Notes: a model not told the origin generated them from the sequence alone. A stretch of DNA of 12,332 bases from Phycisphaerae bacterium (GCA_016935885.1 JAFGQA010000260.1:1-12332), one strand, 5' to 3'; counted from the first letter of the stretch, positions 1 through 7,101 are shown. Numbers and translations: made by a program.

Positions 1-24
1 GCGTCCATTCGAGCCTGTTTTCAC

Positions 25-79
25 GGGTAATGAACGACCCGCCCCCGTGGGGCGTGTCGTTCGTTACCCATGCCACCCC
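25..79. repeat. Near-perfect hairpin ending in ATGCCACC (dispersed repeat copy 1)
   Basis: Bases 25-38 (GGGTAATGAACGAC) pair with 56-69 (GTCGTTCGTTACCC) with a single G/T-type mismatch. Inside, CGCCCC at 40-45 pairs with GGGGCG at 49-54 around a CGT loop. The result is a hairpin of about 45 nt followed by ATGCCACCCC. There is no T-run, so it is not a typical intrinsic terminator, although it could slow polymerase or protect the 3' end of the infC message. The same layout (GGGTA ... TACCC then ATGCCACCC) recurs at 7224-7269, which argues for a dispersed palindromic repeat. Confidence 0.75.
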
Positions 80-108
80 GTTTGTCGGCGCCCCTGCCAC
101 CCCGTTTG
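71..108. repeat. 14-bp direct repeat TGCCACCCCGTTTG x2
   Basis: TGCCACCCCGTTTG occurs at 71-84 and again, identical, at 95-108, one start every 24 bases. The first copy overlaps the tail of the hairpin at 25-69, so the duplication seems to belong to the same repeat block. Confidence 0.8.
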
Positions 109-332
109 AACGCTAAACACGCACGAGTTGCCCGTGGCACCGAGGATCGGATGCTGCCGGAAGTGTCACGGGGCCCGCTCCCACCGGGTAAGCCGCGGGC
201 AGACGAATGCGGTCGATTCACGCACCCGGGGCGCGAGGATTAGCGACGTCGTCCGCGATCAACGAGCGCAACCTCGACCTGCTCCCGTGGGGCACGTGAG
301 CACATGACCGAAGGCGTCCGCGGATTGGCCGG

Positions 333-1025
333 TTAGGGGGCCGGTCCCTCGCTCGAGGCGTGTGATTCAGGAGGTGGCGCCTGGGCCATGGGCTGTGCAC
401 GGGGCGGCGTCACCATCGCCATCGCTGCCCTATCCAGGATTCCGGAACCGGGCGATTCCGCAGACGTCCCGTCTGCGTCCTTTGGCTCGACCGTAGCCTT
501 TGGAGGCTTGGCCTTCTTTGTCGCTCCGGCCTTCAGCGGCACCAGGACCATCGTCATCCGGCGTCCCAACATCCGCGCGTGCCGCTCGATCTTGGACACG
601 TCCTGCAGCAGCGAGACGATCTCGTCGAAGATCCGGAGCCCGACTTCCCTGTGGAGTCGCTCGCGCCCGCGGAACATCATGGTGAACTGCACGCGATCGC
701 CGCTCTCCAGGAATCTCCGCGCCCGACTGATCTTGATTTCCTTGTCATGGGGATCCGTCTTCGGCCGGATGCGGAGCTCCTTGAGCCTTTGCTCGTGGTG
801 CTTCTGCTTCTGCTTCTTGGACTGAAGGTACTTCTGCTTCCCGTAGTCCATAATCTTGCAGACCGGAGGCCGCTCGTTTGGCGACACTTCCACAAGGTCC
901 AGCCCGGCCTCCCGGGCCATCGCGAGCGCATCCGAGGTCGGCATGATATCCCGCTGCACGCCGTCGGCATCGATCAAACGAACCGGCGACAACCGAATCT
1001 GCTCATTCATTCTTGGGTTGGAAAT
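333..1025 (-). CDS. infC: Translation initiation factor IF-3, probably from an AUU start
   Basis: IF-3 binds the 30S subunit, blocks premature 50S joining and checks start codon and initiator tRNA. Counting from the ATG at 1010 there are 225 residues. The N-domain (1-75) has the signature MNEQIR...VRLID and DLVEVSPN..PPVCKIMDYGK. A basic linker holds KKQKQKHHEQR. The C-domain (80-160) has IRPKTDPHD, a RGRE segment (114-117) and a closing TMVLVPLK. Residues 161-225 form an Ala/Pro-rich tail not found in the usual IF-3 of about 180 residues. I place the start five codons upstream, at ATT 1023-1025, because it has a Shine-Dalgarno AAGGTG seven bases away, while the ATG has none. This adds SNPR before MNEQIR, matching the PRINEQIR-type start common in the family. 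The gene lies 31 nt after the thrS stop and is probably co-transcribed with it. Confidence 0.96.
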   Translation of the reverse strand: MSNPRMNEQIRLSPVRLIDADGVQRDIMPTSDALAMAREAGLDLVEVSPNERPPVCKIMDYGKQKYLQSKKQKQKHHEQRLKELRIRPKTDPHDKEIKISRARRFLESGDRVQFTMMFRGRERLHREVGLRIFDEIVSLLQDVSKIERHARMLGRRMTMVLVPLKAGATKKAKPPKATVEPKDADGTSAESPGSGILDRAAMAMVTPPRAQPMAQAPPPESHASSEGPAP

Positions 1026-1038
1026 AGGCGATCACCTT
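1023..1038 (-). promoter_or_regulatory. Shine-Dalgarno plus AUU start codon of infC
   Basis: On the minus strand AAGGTG (1038-1033) is followed by seven bases and then ATT (1025-1023), in frame with IF-3. An in-frame TGA (1034-1032) lies just upstream, so the frame cannot start further out. The downstream ATG at 1010-1008 is preceded by CCAACCCAAGA, which has no useful Shine-Dalgarno sequence. AUU initiation is the known basis of infC self-control in E. coli, where IF-3 disfavours its own non-canonical start. The same control is inferred here. Confidence 0.6.
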
Positions 1039-1056
1039 CCTCTCTAGTAATGGGTC

Positions 1057-3270
1057 CTAATGATCCTCAGCGCTCCTCCTCCCGCCAGGCTGATTCTCCT
1101 GGAGCAGGAATTCGACGAACAAAGGCAGCGCCATGTTATCAACCTGTCGGCCTTCGCGATCATTCACGTTTACCGTTCGGGCCTGGGCCTCTTGCCCACC
1201 CACGACGGCGATGTACGGAATCTTCGTCTTTCGCGCGCGGTGCTTCTTCGGCCCGATCTTCTCCGGCGAATCGTCCAATTCGACACGCAGCCCCGCTGCG
1301 CGGAGCCCGCCCACAACCTCACGGGCATAGGACTCGCTCTTCTCGCTGATCGTTGCGACGACCACCTGTGTCGGCGCAAGCCACATCGGGAACGCCCCCT
1401 CAAAGTGCTCGATGAGGATCCCCATGAAACGCTCCATGCTGCCGAACAAGGTGCGGTGAACCATGACCGGCTGATGCGGCTGGTTGTTCTGTCCGACGTA
1501 CGTCAGGCCAAACCGCTCCGGCAGGTTGTAATCCACCTGGACCGTGCCCAACTGCCACTCCCGGCCGATACAGTCCTTCACCAGGTAGTCGATCTTCGGC
1601 CCGTAGAAGGCCGCCTCGCCGACTTCCTCCGTCGACTTCAACCCGCTGGCCGCCACCGCCTGGCGAATCGCCGATTCCGACAACTCCCATGCCTCCGGCC
1701 GAGCGATGAACTTCTTGTGATCCGGATCGTGCAGCCCGATGCGGACTCGGTATTCGTTCAGATCGAGGATCTGCAGGACGTACCGCGTCAGTTCCATGCA
1801 GGCGGTGACCTCACGCTGCAACTGCTCCGGTGTGCAGAAGACATGCGCGTCATCCTGCGTGAACCCGCGGACCCGTGTCAAGCCGGCCAACTCGCCGGAT
1901 TTCTCGTAGCGGTAGACCGCTCCGAACTCCGCGTATCGGATCGGCAGATCGCGATAACTCCGCGGCTCACTCCTATAGATGCCGATGTGACCCGGGCAAT
2001 TCATCGGCTTGAGCAGGAAGCCGTCCGACTCCTGCAGTTGCCCTCGGATCACATCGAGGTTGTGCTCAATCTTTCCCGGCGCCGCCTGAAACCGCCTCGA
2101 CGAGGCGCGGCCGTCTCGGTCCTGGTCCGAGGAATCGCCGACCAGCCGTTCGTAGACGGCCCTGTCCACGCGTTTCAGTTCATCCAGTAGCGCATCCGCC
2201 TGGGGTGGCGGCGGCTGGTCGGGATCGCTCTCAGCCACAGCTATCCACAGGTCGTTCAGGATCATCGCGGCCTGGGAGTCATACAGCGGCGGAAACTGTG
2301 ATTCGCGGTAGTACGGGAAATGCCCGCTCGTGCGAAACAGGTCCAGCCGCCCGATGTGCGGCGTATAGACCATCTCGTAACCGTACTCGAGCAGCTTCGT
2401 CCGCATGTGCTCTTCCAACAAATGTCGGATGATGCCCCCCTTCGGCTTCCACAAGACCAGCCCGCTGCCGACCAGCGGATCGATCGTGAACAGGCCGAGC
2501 TCCTGCCCGATCCGTCGGTGGTCGCGTTTCCTGGCCTCCTCAAGCTGCGTCAGGTACGCCTTCAAATCCTTCTTGTTGTGAAAGGCGGTCCCGTTGACTC
2601 GCTGCAATTGCTGCTTGGTCGCGTCACCGTGCAGAAACACGCCGGAAACGCTCAGCACCTTGAACGCGCCGATCTTCCCCGTGGTGGGCAGGTGCGTGCC
2701 CATACACAGGTCCTCCCAGCCGTTGTCGGACGCCGACCCGGTCACATAGAAACTCAGCCGATCGCCCTTTGCCCGCTCGGCGTTCTCGACCTTATACGGG
2801 TTGTCCTCCGACCGGACCTTGGCCAGCCCTTCCTCGCGGCTCATTTCGTAGCGCGCAAACGGGCGATCCTCCTTGATGATCGCGGCCATCTCGGCCTCGA
2901 TCTTCGGGAAGTCATCTGGCGTCAGCCGATACGGCAGGTCGATGTCGTAGTAGAACCCGTTCTCCACCGGCGGCCCATAGACCAGTCTTGTCTCCGGCCA
3001 CAGCCGGCAGATCGCCTCGGCCATCACGTGGGCCGCACTGTGACGCAAGATCTCCAGCGAGTCTTCGTCGCGGGCTGTCAGGAGCCGCAGCCTGCAATCC
3101 CCGGCCAATGGCGCCGCCAGGTCGAGCGTGACTTCGCCGTTGCCGAAGTTGGCTCTTGCCCCCAGCGCGGCCTTGGCCAATCCGGCACCGAGTCCGGCCG
3201 CGACGTCCGCCGAGGAGCAGCCATTCGGCATCTCCAGTTCCGATCCGTCTGGGAGCGTTACGTGTATCAT
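1057..3270 (-). CDS. thrS: Threonyl-tRNA synthetase
   Basis: This enzyme charges tRNA-Thr with threonine and edits mischarged serine; it is a cytoplasmic class II synthetase. It has 737 residues from ATG 3270, where the family signature MIHVTLPDGS begins. The frame is open further upstream, but that extension is Cys/Arg-rich and not TGS-like. Domains: TGS 1-63; editing domain about 65-230 with H77/H81 (HSAAH) and C189/H193 (CMGTH); catalytic core about 260-625 with motif 2 around RYEKSGELAG (454-463) and zinc ligands C425 (MNCPGH), H476 (DDAH) and H605 (VHRT); anticodon domain about 632-722. The C425-H476 spacing equals that of the E. coli ligands. About 83 extra residues (331-413), polar with a PPPP stretch, sit between motif 1 and the MNCPGH zinc site. 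This explains the length compared with about 640 in E. coli. Transcription probably starts from the promoter at 3474-3501 and continues into infC. Confidence 0.98.
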   Translation of the reverse strand: MIHVTLPDGSELEMPNGCSSADVAAGLGAGLAKAALGARANFGNGEVTLDLAAPLAGDCRLRLLTARDEDSLEILRHSAAHVMAEAICRLWPETRLVYGPPVENGFYYDIDLPYRLTPDDFPKIEAEMAAIIKEDRPFARYEMSREEGLAKVRSEDNPYKVENAERAKGDRLSFYVTGSASDNGWEDLCMGTHLPTTGKIGAFKVLSVSGVFLHGDATKQQLQRVNGTAFHNKKDLKAYLTQLEEARKRDHRRIGQELGLFTIDPLVGSGLVLWKPKGGIIRHLLEEHMRTKLLEYGYEMVYTPHIGRLDLFRTSGHFPYYRESQFPPLYDSQAAMILNDLWIAVAESDPDQPPPPQADALLDELKRVDRAVYERLVGDSSDQDRDGRASSRRFQAAPGKIEHNLDVIRGQLQESDGFLLKPMNCPGHIGIYRSEPRSYRDLPIRYAEFGAVYRYEKSGELAGLTRVRGFTQDDAHVFCTPEQLQREVTACMELTRYVLQILDLNEYRVRIGLHDPDHKKFIARPEAWELSESAIRQAVAASGLKSTEEVGEAAFYGPKIDYLVKDCIGREWQLGTVQVDYNLPERFGLTYVGQNNQPHQPVMVHRTLFGSMERFMGILIEHFEGAFPMWLAPTQVVVATISEKSESYAREVVGGLRAAGLRVELDDSPEKIGPKKHRARKTKIPYIAVVGGQEAQARTVNVNDREGRQVDNMALPLFVEFLLQENQPGGRRSAEDH

Positions 3271-3685
3271 GGGGTTTCTGGCACCTGTAAAATCGGAGCA
3301 ACAACACCACCGCAATGCGAATCGGCCGCGAACCCAGGCGCAGCATCCCTGCTCTGCCGCAATACCTGGTTGCACAGCGTCGCGCTAATCACGTTGTCTG
3401 AGGTGTGTCGATCAAGGGCCGCCGTTCTCGACAGATGCGCATCAGCACCTATGCTCCCCCGAAAACCAGGAACAGTATACTACGTCCAACAGATCGGTCA
3501 AGTCACGTATCGATACGACTTTCGATTGCCGGGAACGCCGCTCTGGAAGCCGGAACCGCGTCTCCGACCACACATTGCAGGGATGTGCCGCGATTGCCAC
3601 GGCCAGTAGGGCCGCTGTCCACAGGTGGAGCCCCCCACAATCCTCAGCATAACTCCTTGTCTTACAATGGGTTGTTGATTCTCAT
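3271..3685. other. Intergenic region holding the thrS promoter and leader
   Basis: These 415 bases separate the rnfD-like stop from the thrS start. The promoter at 3474-3501 would give a minus-strand leader of about 197 nt. The leader can form a hairpin TGTCGA/TCGACA (3406-3411 with 3428-3433), and CCTGGTT at 3470-3464 is complementary to AACCAGG at 3371-3365. I see no T-box element. E. coli ThrRS represses its own mRNA through leader structures, but whether this leader does so cannot be judged by eye. The thrS ribosome site is weak: AGGTG lies 11 bases before the ATG. The part nearest rnfD contains a 50-codon frame (3498-3650) that I do not accept as a gene. Confidence 0.55.
3474..3501 (-). 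promoter_or_regulatory. Sigma70-type promoter for thrS-infC
   Basis: On the minus strand TTGACC (3501-3496) is separated by 16 bases from TATACT (3479-3474). Both boxes match five of six consensus positions (TTGACA, TATAAT). Transcription would start near 3467, about 197 nt before the thrS ATG, inside the only long gap upstream of thrS. The surrounding sequence is GC-rich, which makes a chance match less likely. No other candidate of this quality was found upstream of thrS. Confidence 0.6.
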
Positions 3686-4873
3686 CTACGCTGCCATGCC
3701 CAGGACCGGGCGCTTCATCCTGCGGTCGATGGTGGACACCAGCCAGTTCATGATCAGGATGGACCAGTAGCACTCGCCTTCCAGATGGCCATAGAGCCGC
3801 ATGAAGACGGTCAAGACGCCGATGCCCGCCGCGAAGACCAACTGCCCACGAGCCCGCATCGGTGTCGCAATCATGTCACCAGCGAGCAGAAACGCCCCGA
3901 GCATCAACTGTCCCGCGGTGAGGTGGTACATGACGTAGGCGACGCCCACGGCGTGGCCGTGCTCGACCGCCACGATGGGCAACCAGTGATACCCACCCCC
4001 ATCGCCGGCGGTTTCCACGGGCAAAACGCTGGCGGCCAATGCCGCCGAAGCCAACATCGCCACCGGTAGCTGCCACCGCAGATACCCGCGGTAGATCAGG
4101 TACAACCCCGCCACGATCAGGGCCAGGCAGCACGTCTCACCGATGCCGCCCGGCACGGTGCCGAAGACCGTGTCCTGCCAGGGCGGCAGCGCGTCCCGCA
4201 GAAGCGGCTCGTATGTGAGATCGCCGTCGGCCGGTATCTTCGCTTCCGCAAACTGGCGCAGGGCCTGAACCGGCCGCTTCATCCGCCAAGCGTCACCAGC
4301 CACCGGCTCGCCGGCCGCAGACCATCCGCGGTACGTGGCAATCGTGATGTCCTGAACCTGCGAGATATCGCCGACGAGCAGATGGCCCGGCGTCAAGATC
4401 GGGGACTGCACCAGGTCCGCCGTCGCGACCAAGGACAGTTGTCCACTGAATAGGAACTGCACTACGACGCGTCCCACCACGGCAGGCTGCCAGATGTAGT
4501 GCCCGATCCCGCCAAACAGGCCCTTGGCGAGCACGATGGCGATTAGCGAGCCAAACATGGGCACGTACCACCGTACAGTCGCCGGTAGCGTCAAGGCCAA
4601 CAGCAGGCCCGTCAGGCAGGCGTGGGACAGGCCGCCGATGACCGGCCGTCGTGTCGCGATGCCGACCGCCACGTCCGCCGCGACGGCCGACAGGATCGCC
4701 ACCGTCAACACCTTGATCGCCGCAGGGCCGAACAGGGCCACGCCGCAGGCGGCCACCATGGACGCCGCGAGCAGCCACGACCGCAGGATGTCCTGGTGCG
4801 TGTTGCCACCGCTACGGTGCGGCGCGGCACGGGCCGAGAAGTCTCCACCGACGATCCAGCAATCGTTCGTCAT
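3686..4873 (-). CDS. RnfD/NqrB-family membrane subunit, divergent
   Basis: This is an integral membrane protein of the RnfD/NqrB (NQR2_RnfD_RnfE) family, whose members pass electrons through flavin in ion-pumping redox complexes. It has 395 residues from ATG 4873; the frame continues upstream across rnfC but is not protein-like. Family landmarks in order: APHRSGGNTHQDIL (17-30), the usual RnfD opening; LALTLPATVRWYVPMFGS (92-109); KGLFGGIGHYIWQPAVVGR (117-135); GGIGETCCLALIVAGLYLIY (242-261); GDMIATPMRARGQ (332-344); and ILIMNWLVSTIDRRMKRP (372-389). About eight to nine hydrophobic segments are visible. The loop where RnfD/NqrB normally carries an S/T-G-A-T flavinylation motif reads EPVAGDAWRMKRP (189-201), with no matching threonine. 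The gene starts 37 nt after rnfC, and no rnfG, E, A or B follows. Family membership is clear; an ion-pumping role is doubtful. Confidence 0.88.
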   Translation of the reverse strand: MTNDCWIVGGDFSARAAPHRSGGNTHQDILRSWLLAASMVAACGVALFGPAAIKVLTVAILSAVAADVAVGIATRRPVIGGLSHACLTGLLLALTLPATVRWYVPMFGSLIAIVLAKGLFGGIGHYIWQPAVVGRVVVQFLFSGQLSLVATADLVQSPILTPGHLLVGDISQVQDITIATYRGWSAAGEPVAGDAWRMKRPVQALRQFAEAKIPADGDLTYEPLLRDALPPWQDTVFGTVPGGIGETCCLALIVAGLYLIYRGYLRWQLPVAMLASAALAASVLPVETAGDGGGYHWLPIVAVEHGHAVGVAYVMYHLTAGQLMLGAFLLAGDMIATPMRARGQLVFAAGIGVLTVFMRLYGHLEGECYWSILIMNWLVSTIDRRMKRPVLGMAA

Positions 4874-4910
4874 TCCGCCACCGCGGCACGGCGTCTCATG
4901 AGCTTCACCG

Positions 4911-6257
4911 CTATCTGGGTGCAACGGGTAGCTTGCCTGCCCGTGTCCACTGGGCGAATCGCAGCCGTGTCCGTTTGATCGTCGCCGCCAGGGGCAACTG
5001 CGCCGGGCAGACGTAACTGCACAACCCGCAATCCACGCAGGCGTACAGGTGCGCCAGGTCGACGGCATTGCACGAATCCTGGGCCTCCAGGTGAATCAAC
5101 TCCGATGGGTCCAACCCGACGGGACAGTCCTCCACGCACCAGCCGCAATGGACGCATGGCACAGGATTCAGGTGCTGGGTCGTCGAGAACAGCAGCAAGG
5201 CTGTCGTATCGACTGTCACCACGGCCTCATCGTTGCCGAGCGGAATGCCCGTCAAAGGGCCACCCGATATGGCCTGGCCGACACGCGCGATGATGCCCGC
5301 GCGCTGGGCGACGCGCCTCATGGGCGTCCCGACGGGAACGCGATAGGTGCCGGGGCGATCCACGGCGTCGCCGGCGATGGACATCACTGTCCGAGCCACT
5401 GGGCGGCCGTCCAACAGCGCCTGTGCGGCGGCGCGCACGGTGGCCAGCGGTAAGACAAGGGCGGCCACTTCCAGCGAGCTTTCGCCAGGAGGCACCTCGC
5501 GGTCCAGCAAAGTCTTGACAAGGACGATTGGATCGCACTGCGGGTACCGGTTGGCCAGCGGCGCAATCTCGACGTATCGCCCCTGTGCCTCGGCCTCCAT
5601 TCGCTTGACGACGCGGCGATGGCGAAACGGCAACGCAAACAAGGCGCGATGGGCTCCCAGGGCATCGGCGATCTCGCAGGTCGTGTCAATCATCCGGCCG
5701 GGCTCCTCAACCAGCGTCCGGAGATCCGCCGTGAGGTACGGCTCTGTTTCCATCGCGTTGATGATCAGATCTGTCACTCCGGCCTCAGCCGCCTGGGCCA
5801 TCACCGCGTGGGCCGGACCCCGCGGGGACGTGCAAACAACGCCGCAGTCGGCCAACTGCCTGATAAAGGATTCGCCGACCCATGTCCGCGGTGGCGGGTG
5901 CCACTCATCCTGGCCATCAGGTTCAAGGACCACACCCGGCAGGTAGCCGTCGGCCGCCGTCCACACGCGCTCCACTGCCGTGATCGTGCCCGATGTCGGC
6001 GCGTGAACGGACGCGGAGTCAGTACGAGTCGGCGCCGCCAGACGCTGCCCCCCAAGGACGCGATCGCCTACAACCACTTCGACGGCCGTTGGTAAACCGC
6101 GGCCGACCTGTAGCGGTACGTGCAGGGGCCCGTCGACCTCGATGTCCTCGATGGGACATCTCGCGGTCACGGCTTTGTGATCCGGCAGGAACAGCCCACC
6201 GTCGAAGTGCTGTCGGGGACCTCGCAGATTCGACCAGAATGACATCGCGAACAGCAT
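4911..6257 (-). CDS. RnfC-family Fe-S electron transfer subunit, divergent
   Basis: RnfC is the cytoplasmic electron-input subunit of Rnf complexes. This one has 448 residues from ATG 6257, whose A is the last base shared with the lpxA TGA; a second in-frame ATG at 6245 is also possible. The N-terminal domain has the family opening FDGGLFLPDHKAVT (18-31) and the APTSGTITAVE barrel (86-96). The middle has NAMETEPYLTAD (167-178), RYPQCDPIVLVKTLLDREVP (237-256), GDAVDRPGTYRVPVGTP (296-312) and ISGGPLTGIPL (330-340). The C-terminus has two 4Fe-4S sites, C368/C371/C374/C378 and C407/C410/C413/C417, each with a following CP. The glycine-rich FMN/NADH loop (usually GLGGAGFPT) is replaced by GVVCTSPRGPAH (139-150), so binding of NADH in the usual way is doubtful. 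It may take electrons from another donor, such as ferredoxin, or pair only with the RnfD-like protein. Confidence 0.9.
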   Translation of the reverse strand: MLFAMSFWSNLRGPRQHFDGGLFLPDHKAVTARCPIEDIEVDGPLHVPLQVGRGLPTAVEVVVGDRVLGGQRLAAPTRTDSASVHAPTSGTITAVERVWTAADGYLPGVVLEPDGQDEWHPPPRTWVGESFIRQLADCGVVCTSPRGPAHAVMAQAAEAGVTDLIINAMETEPYLTADLRTLVEEPGRMIDTTCEIADALGAHRALFALPFRHRRVVKRMEAEAQGRYVEIAPLANRYPQCDPIVLVKTLLDREVPPGESSLEVAALVLPLATVRAAAQALLDGRPVARTVMSIAGDAVDRPGTYRVPVGTPMRRVAQRAGIIARVGQAISGGPLTGIPLGNDEAVVTVDTTALLLFSTTQHLNPVPCVHCGWCVEDCPVGLDPSELIHLEAQDSCNAVDLAHLYACVDCGLCSYVCPAQLPLAATIKRTRLRFAQWTRAGKLPVAPR

Positions 6258-7093
6258 CAATCATCGGCAGCCGCGCAGTCGCCGCCGACAGCTGCGAATC
6301 GGTGGTTCGCCGCTGCCTTGCGGCCGCCGATGATGCCGAGCTTGGATTCCGAATTGATGAATTCTATGATTCTTCGACCGGCTCGCGTCCTGGCCTGGCT
6401 GGTAAACTGGACGACCGCCTTGCCGAGCGGCAGGCCTGATCGAAACAGGATACGATAGGCCTCCTTGACGTCCGCGATCTCGTCTTGCGTGAAGGCCTCG
6501 GAGCGACGCAGGCCCAGCGCATTGTAGCCGATGCAGGTCGATTCGTATAGCGCTTTCATATAAGGCGGCACGTCCTTGGTGACTCGGGACCCACCACCGA
6601 TCATGACGTATTCTCCGATCCGCGCGAATTGGTGAACCAACGTGTAACCGCTGACGATGGCGCTGTCACCCACAACCACGTGCCCGCTGAGCCCCGCGCA
6701 GTTGTACACCTTCACACCGTTTCCCAGCTTGCAGTCGTGGCCAATGTGCGCGTAGCCGAGGATGAAGCAGTTCTCACCGAGGATGGTCCACGATTCGGGC
6801 AGCGCGCCGCGGTGAACCGAGGCGAATTCACGAATGATGGTGCCAGCCCCGATTTTGCAGTAAGACCGATCGCCGTTAAAGTGAAAATCCTGCGGCAGGT
6901 GGCCCACGACCGCACCGGGATGAATCTGGCAGTGGTCACCAATCTCCGTCCAGCCGGAGATGTACGCGTTGGGATAAACCTTGACGCCCTCACCGATCTT
7001 GACCTGACCTTCTATAACGGCGAATGGGCCGATCTCCGCCGTGTCCGCGATTTCCGCCTGTGTGTCGACGATTGCCGTCGGATGGATTGCCAT
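6257..7093 (-). CDS. lpxA: Acyl-[ACP]--UDP-N-acetylglucosamine O-acyltransferase
   Basis: LpxA catalyses the first step of lipid A synthesis: it moves a 3-hydroxyacyl chain from ACP to the 3-OH of UDP-GlcNAc in the cytoplasm. It has 278 residues (the usual length is about 260) from ATG 7093, with AGGG eight bases upstream. The N-terminal two thirds is a left-handed beta helix of hexapeptide repeats (IHPTAIV, IGPFAVI, IGEGVKV, IGDHCQI and so on). The PQDFHFNGD loop (67-75), HRGAL (94-98), and H116/H119 in HIGHD match the E. coli H122 and catalytic H125 region. VTKDVPPYMK (171-180) and the IGYNALGLRR stretch (188-197) are LpxA hallmarks, and a helical tail follows. The last 25 or so residues are Ala-rich and not conserved. 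Its stop shares one base with the rnfC-like start, so the two are probably translationally coupled. lpxD, fabZ and lpxB are not neighbours here. Confidence 0.97.
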   Translation of the reverse strand: MAIHPTAIVDTQAEIADTAEIGPFAVIEGQVKIGEGVKVYPNAYISGWTEIGDHCQIHPGAVVGHLPQDFHFNGDRSYCKIGAGTIIREFASVHRGALPESWTILGENCFILGYAHIGHDCKLGNGVKVYNCAGLSGHVVVGDSAIVSGYTLVHQFARIGEYVMIGGGSRVTKDVPPYMKALYESTCIGYNALGLRRSEAFTQDEIADVKEAYRILFRSGLPLGKAVVQFTSQARTRAGRRIIEFINSESKLGIIGGRKAAANHRFAAVGGDCAAADD

Positions 7094-7101
7094 GTGATGC
7101 G

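Larger units (their letters stand above)
1..332. other. Intergenic stretch downstream of infC, no gene
   Basis: I see no credible gene in this stretch. The reading frames that cross it are rich in Arg and Pro, have low complexity and lack ribosome binding sites. Because infC reads leftward and stops at 333, this is where rpmI (L35) and rplT (L20) would usually follow, but no L35-like basic peptide is visible. The left part holds a long hairpin and a 14-bp direct repeat (listed separately). The right part, about 120-332, shows nothing I recognise apart from GGGTAAGC at 186-193, the reverse complement of the GCTTACCC in the hairpin near 7253. Confidence 0.6.

Noticed and set aside
579..1349. 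Long open frame on the plus strand opposite infC and the thrS end
   Set aside because: It is the antisense of two clear conserved genes, is rich in Arg, Leu and His without any domain, and has no ribosome site.
3271..3473. T-box riboswitch before thrS
   Set aside because: No T-box consensus or matching antiterminator is visible in the leader.
1060..3609. Two long plus-strand frames (1060-2190 and 2320-3609) opposite thrS
   Set aside because: thrS is unmistakable on the minus strand. These frames are stop-poor because of high GC and show no family signature.
4874..5068. Longer N-terminus for the RnfD-like protein
   Set aside because: The extension overlaps the end of rnfC, including its Fe-S region, and is Arg/Cys-rich. 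The family begins near APHRSGGNTH, shortly after ATG 4873.
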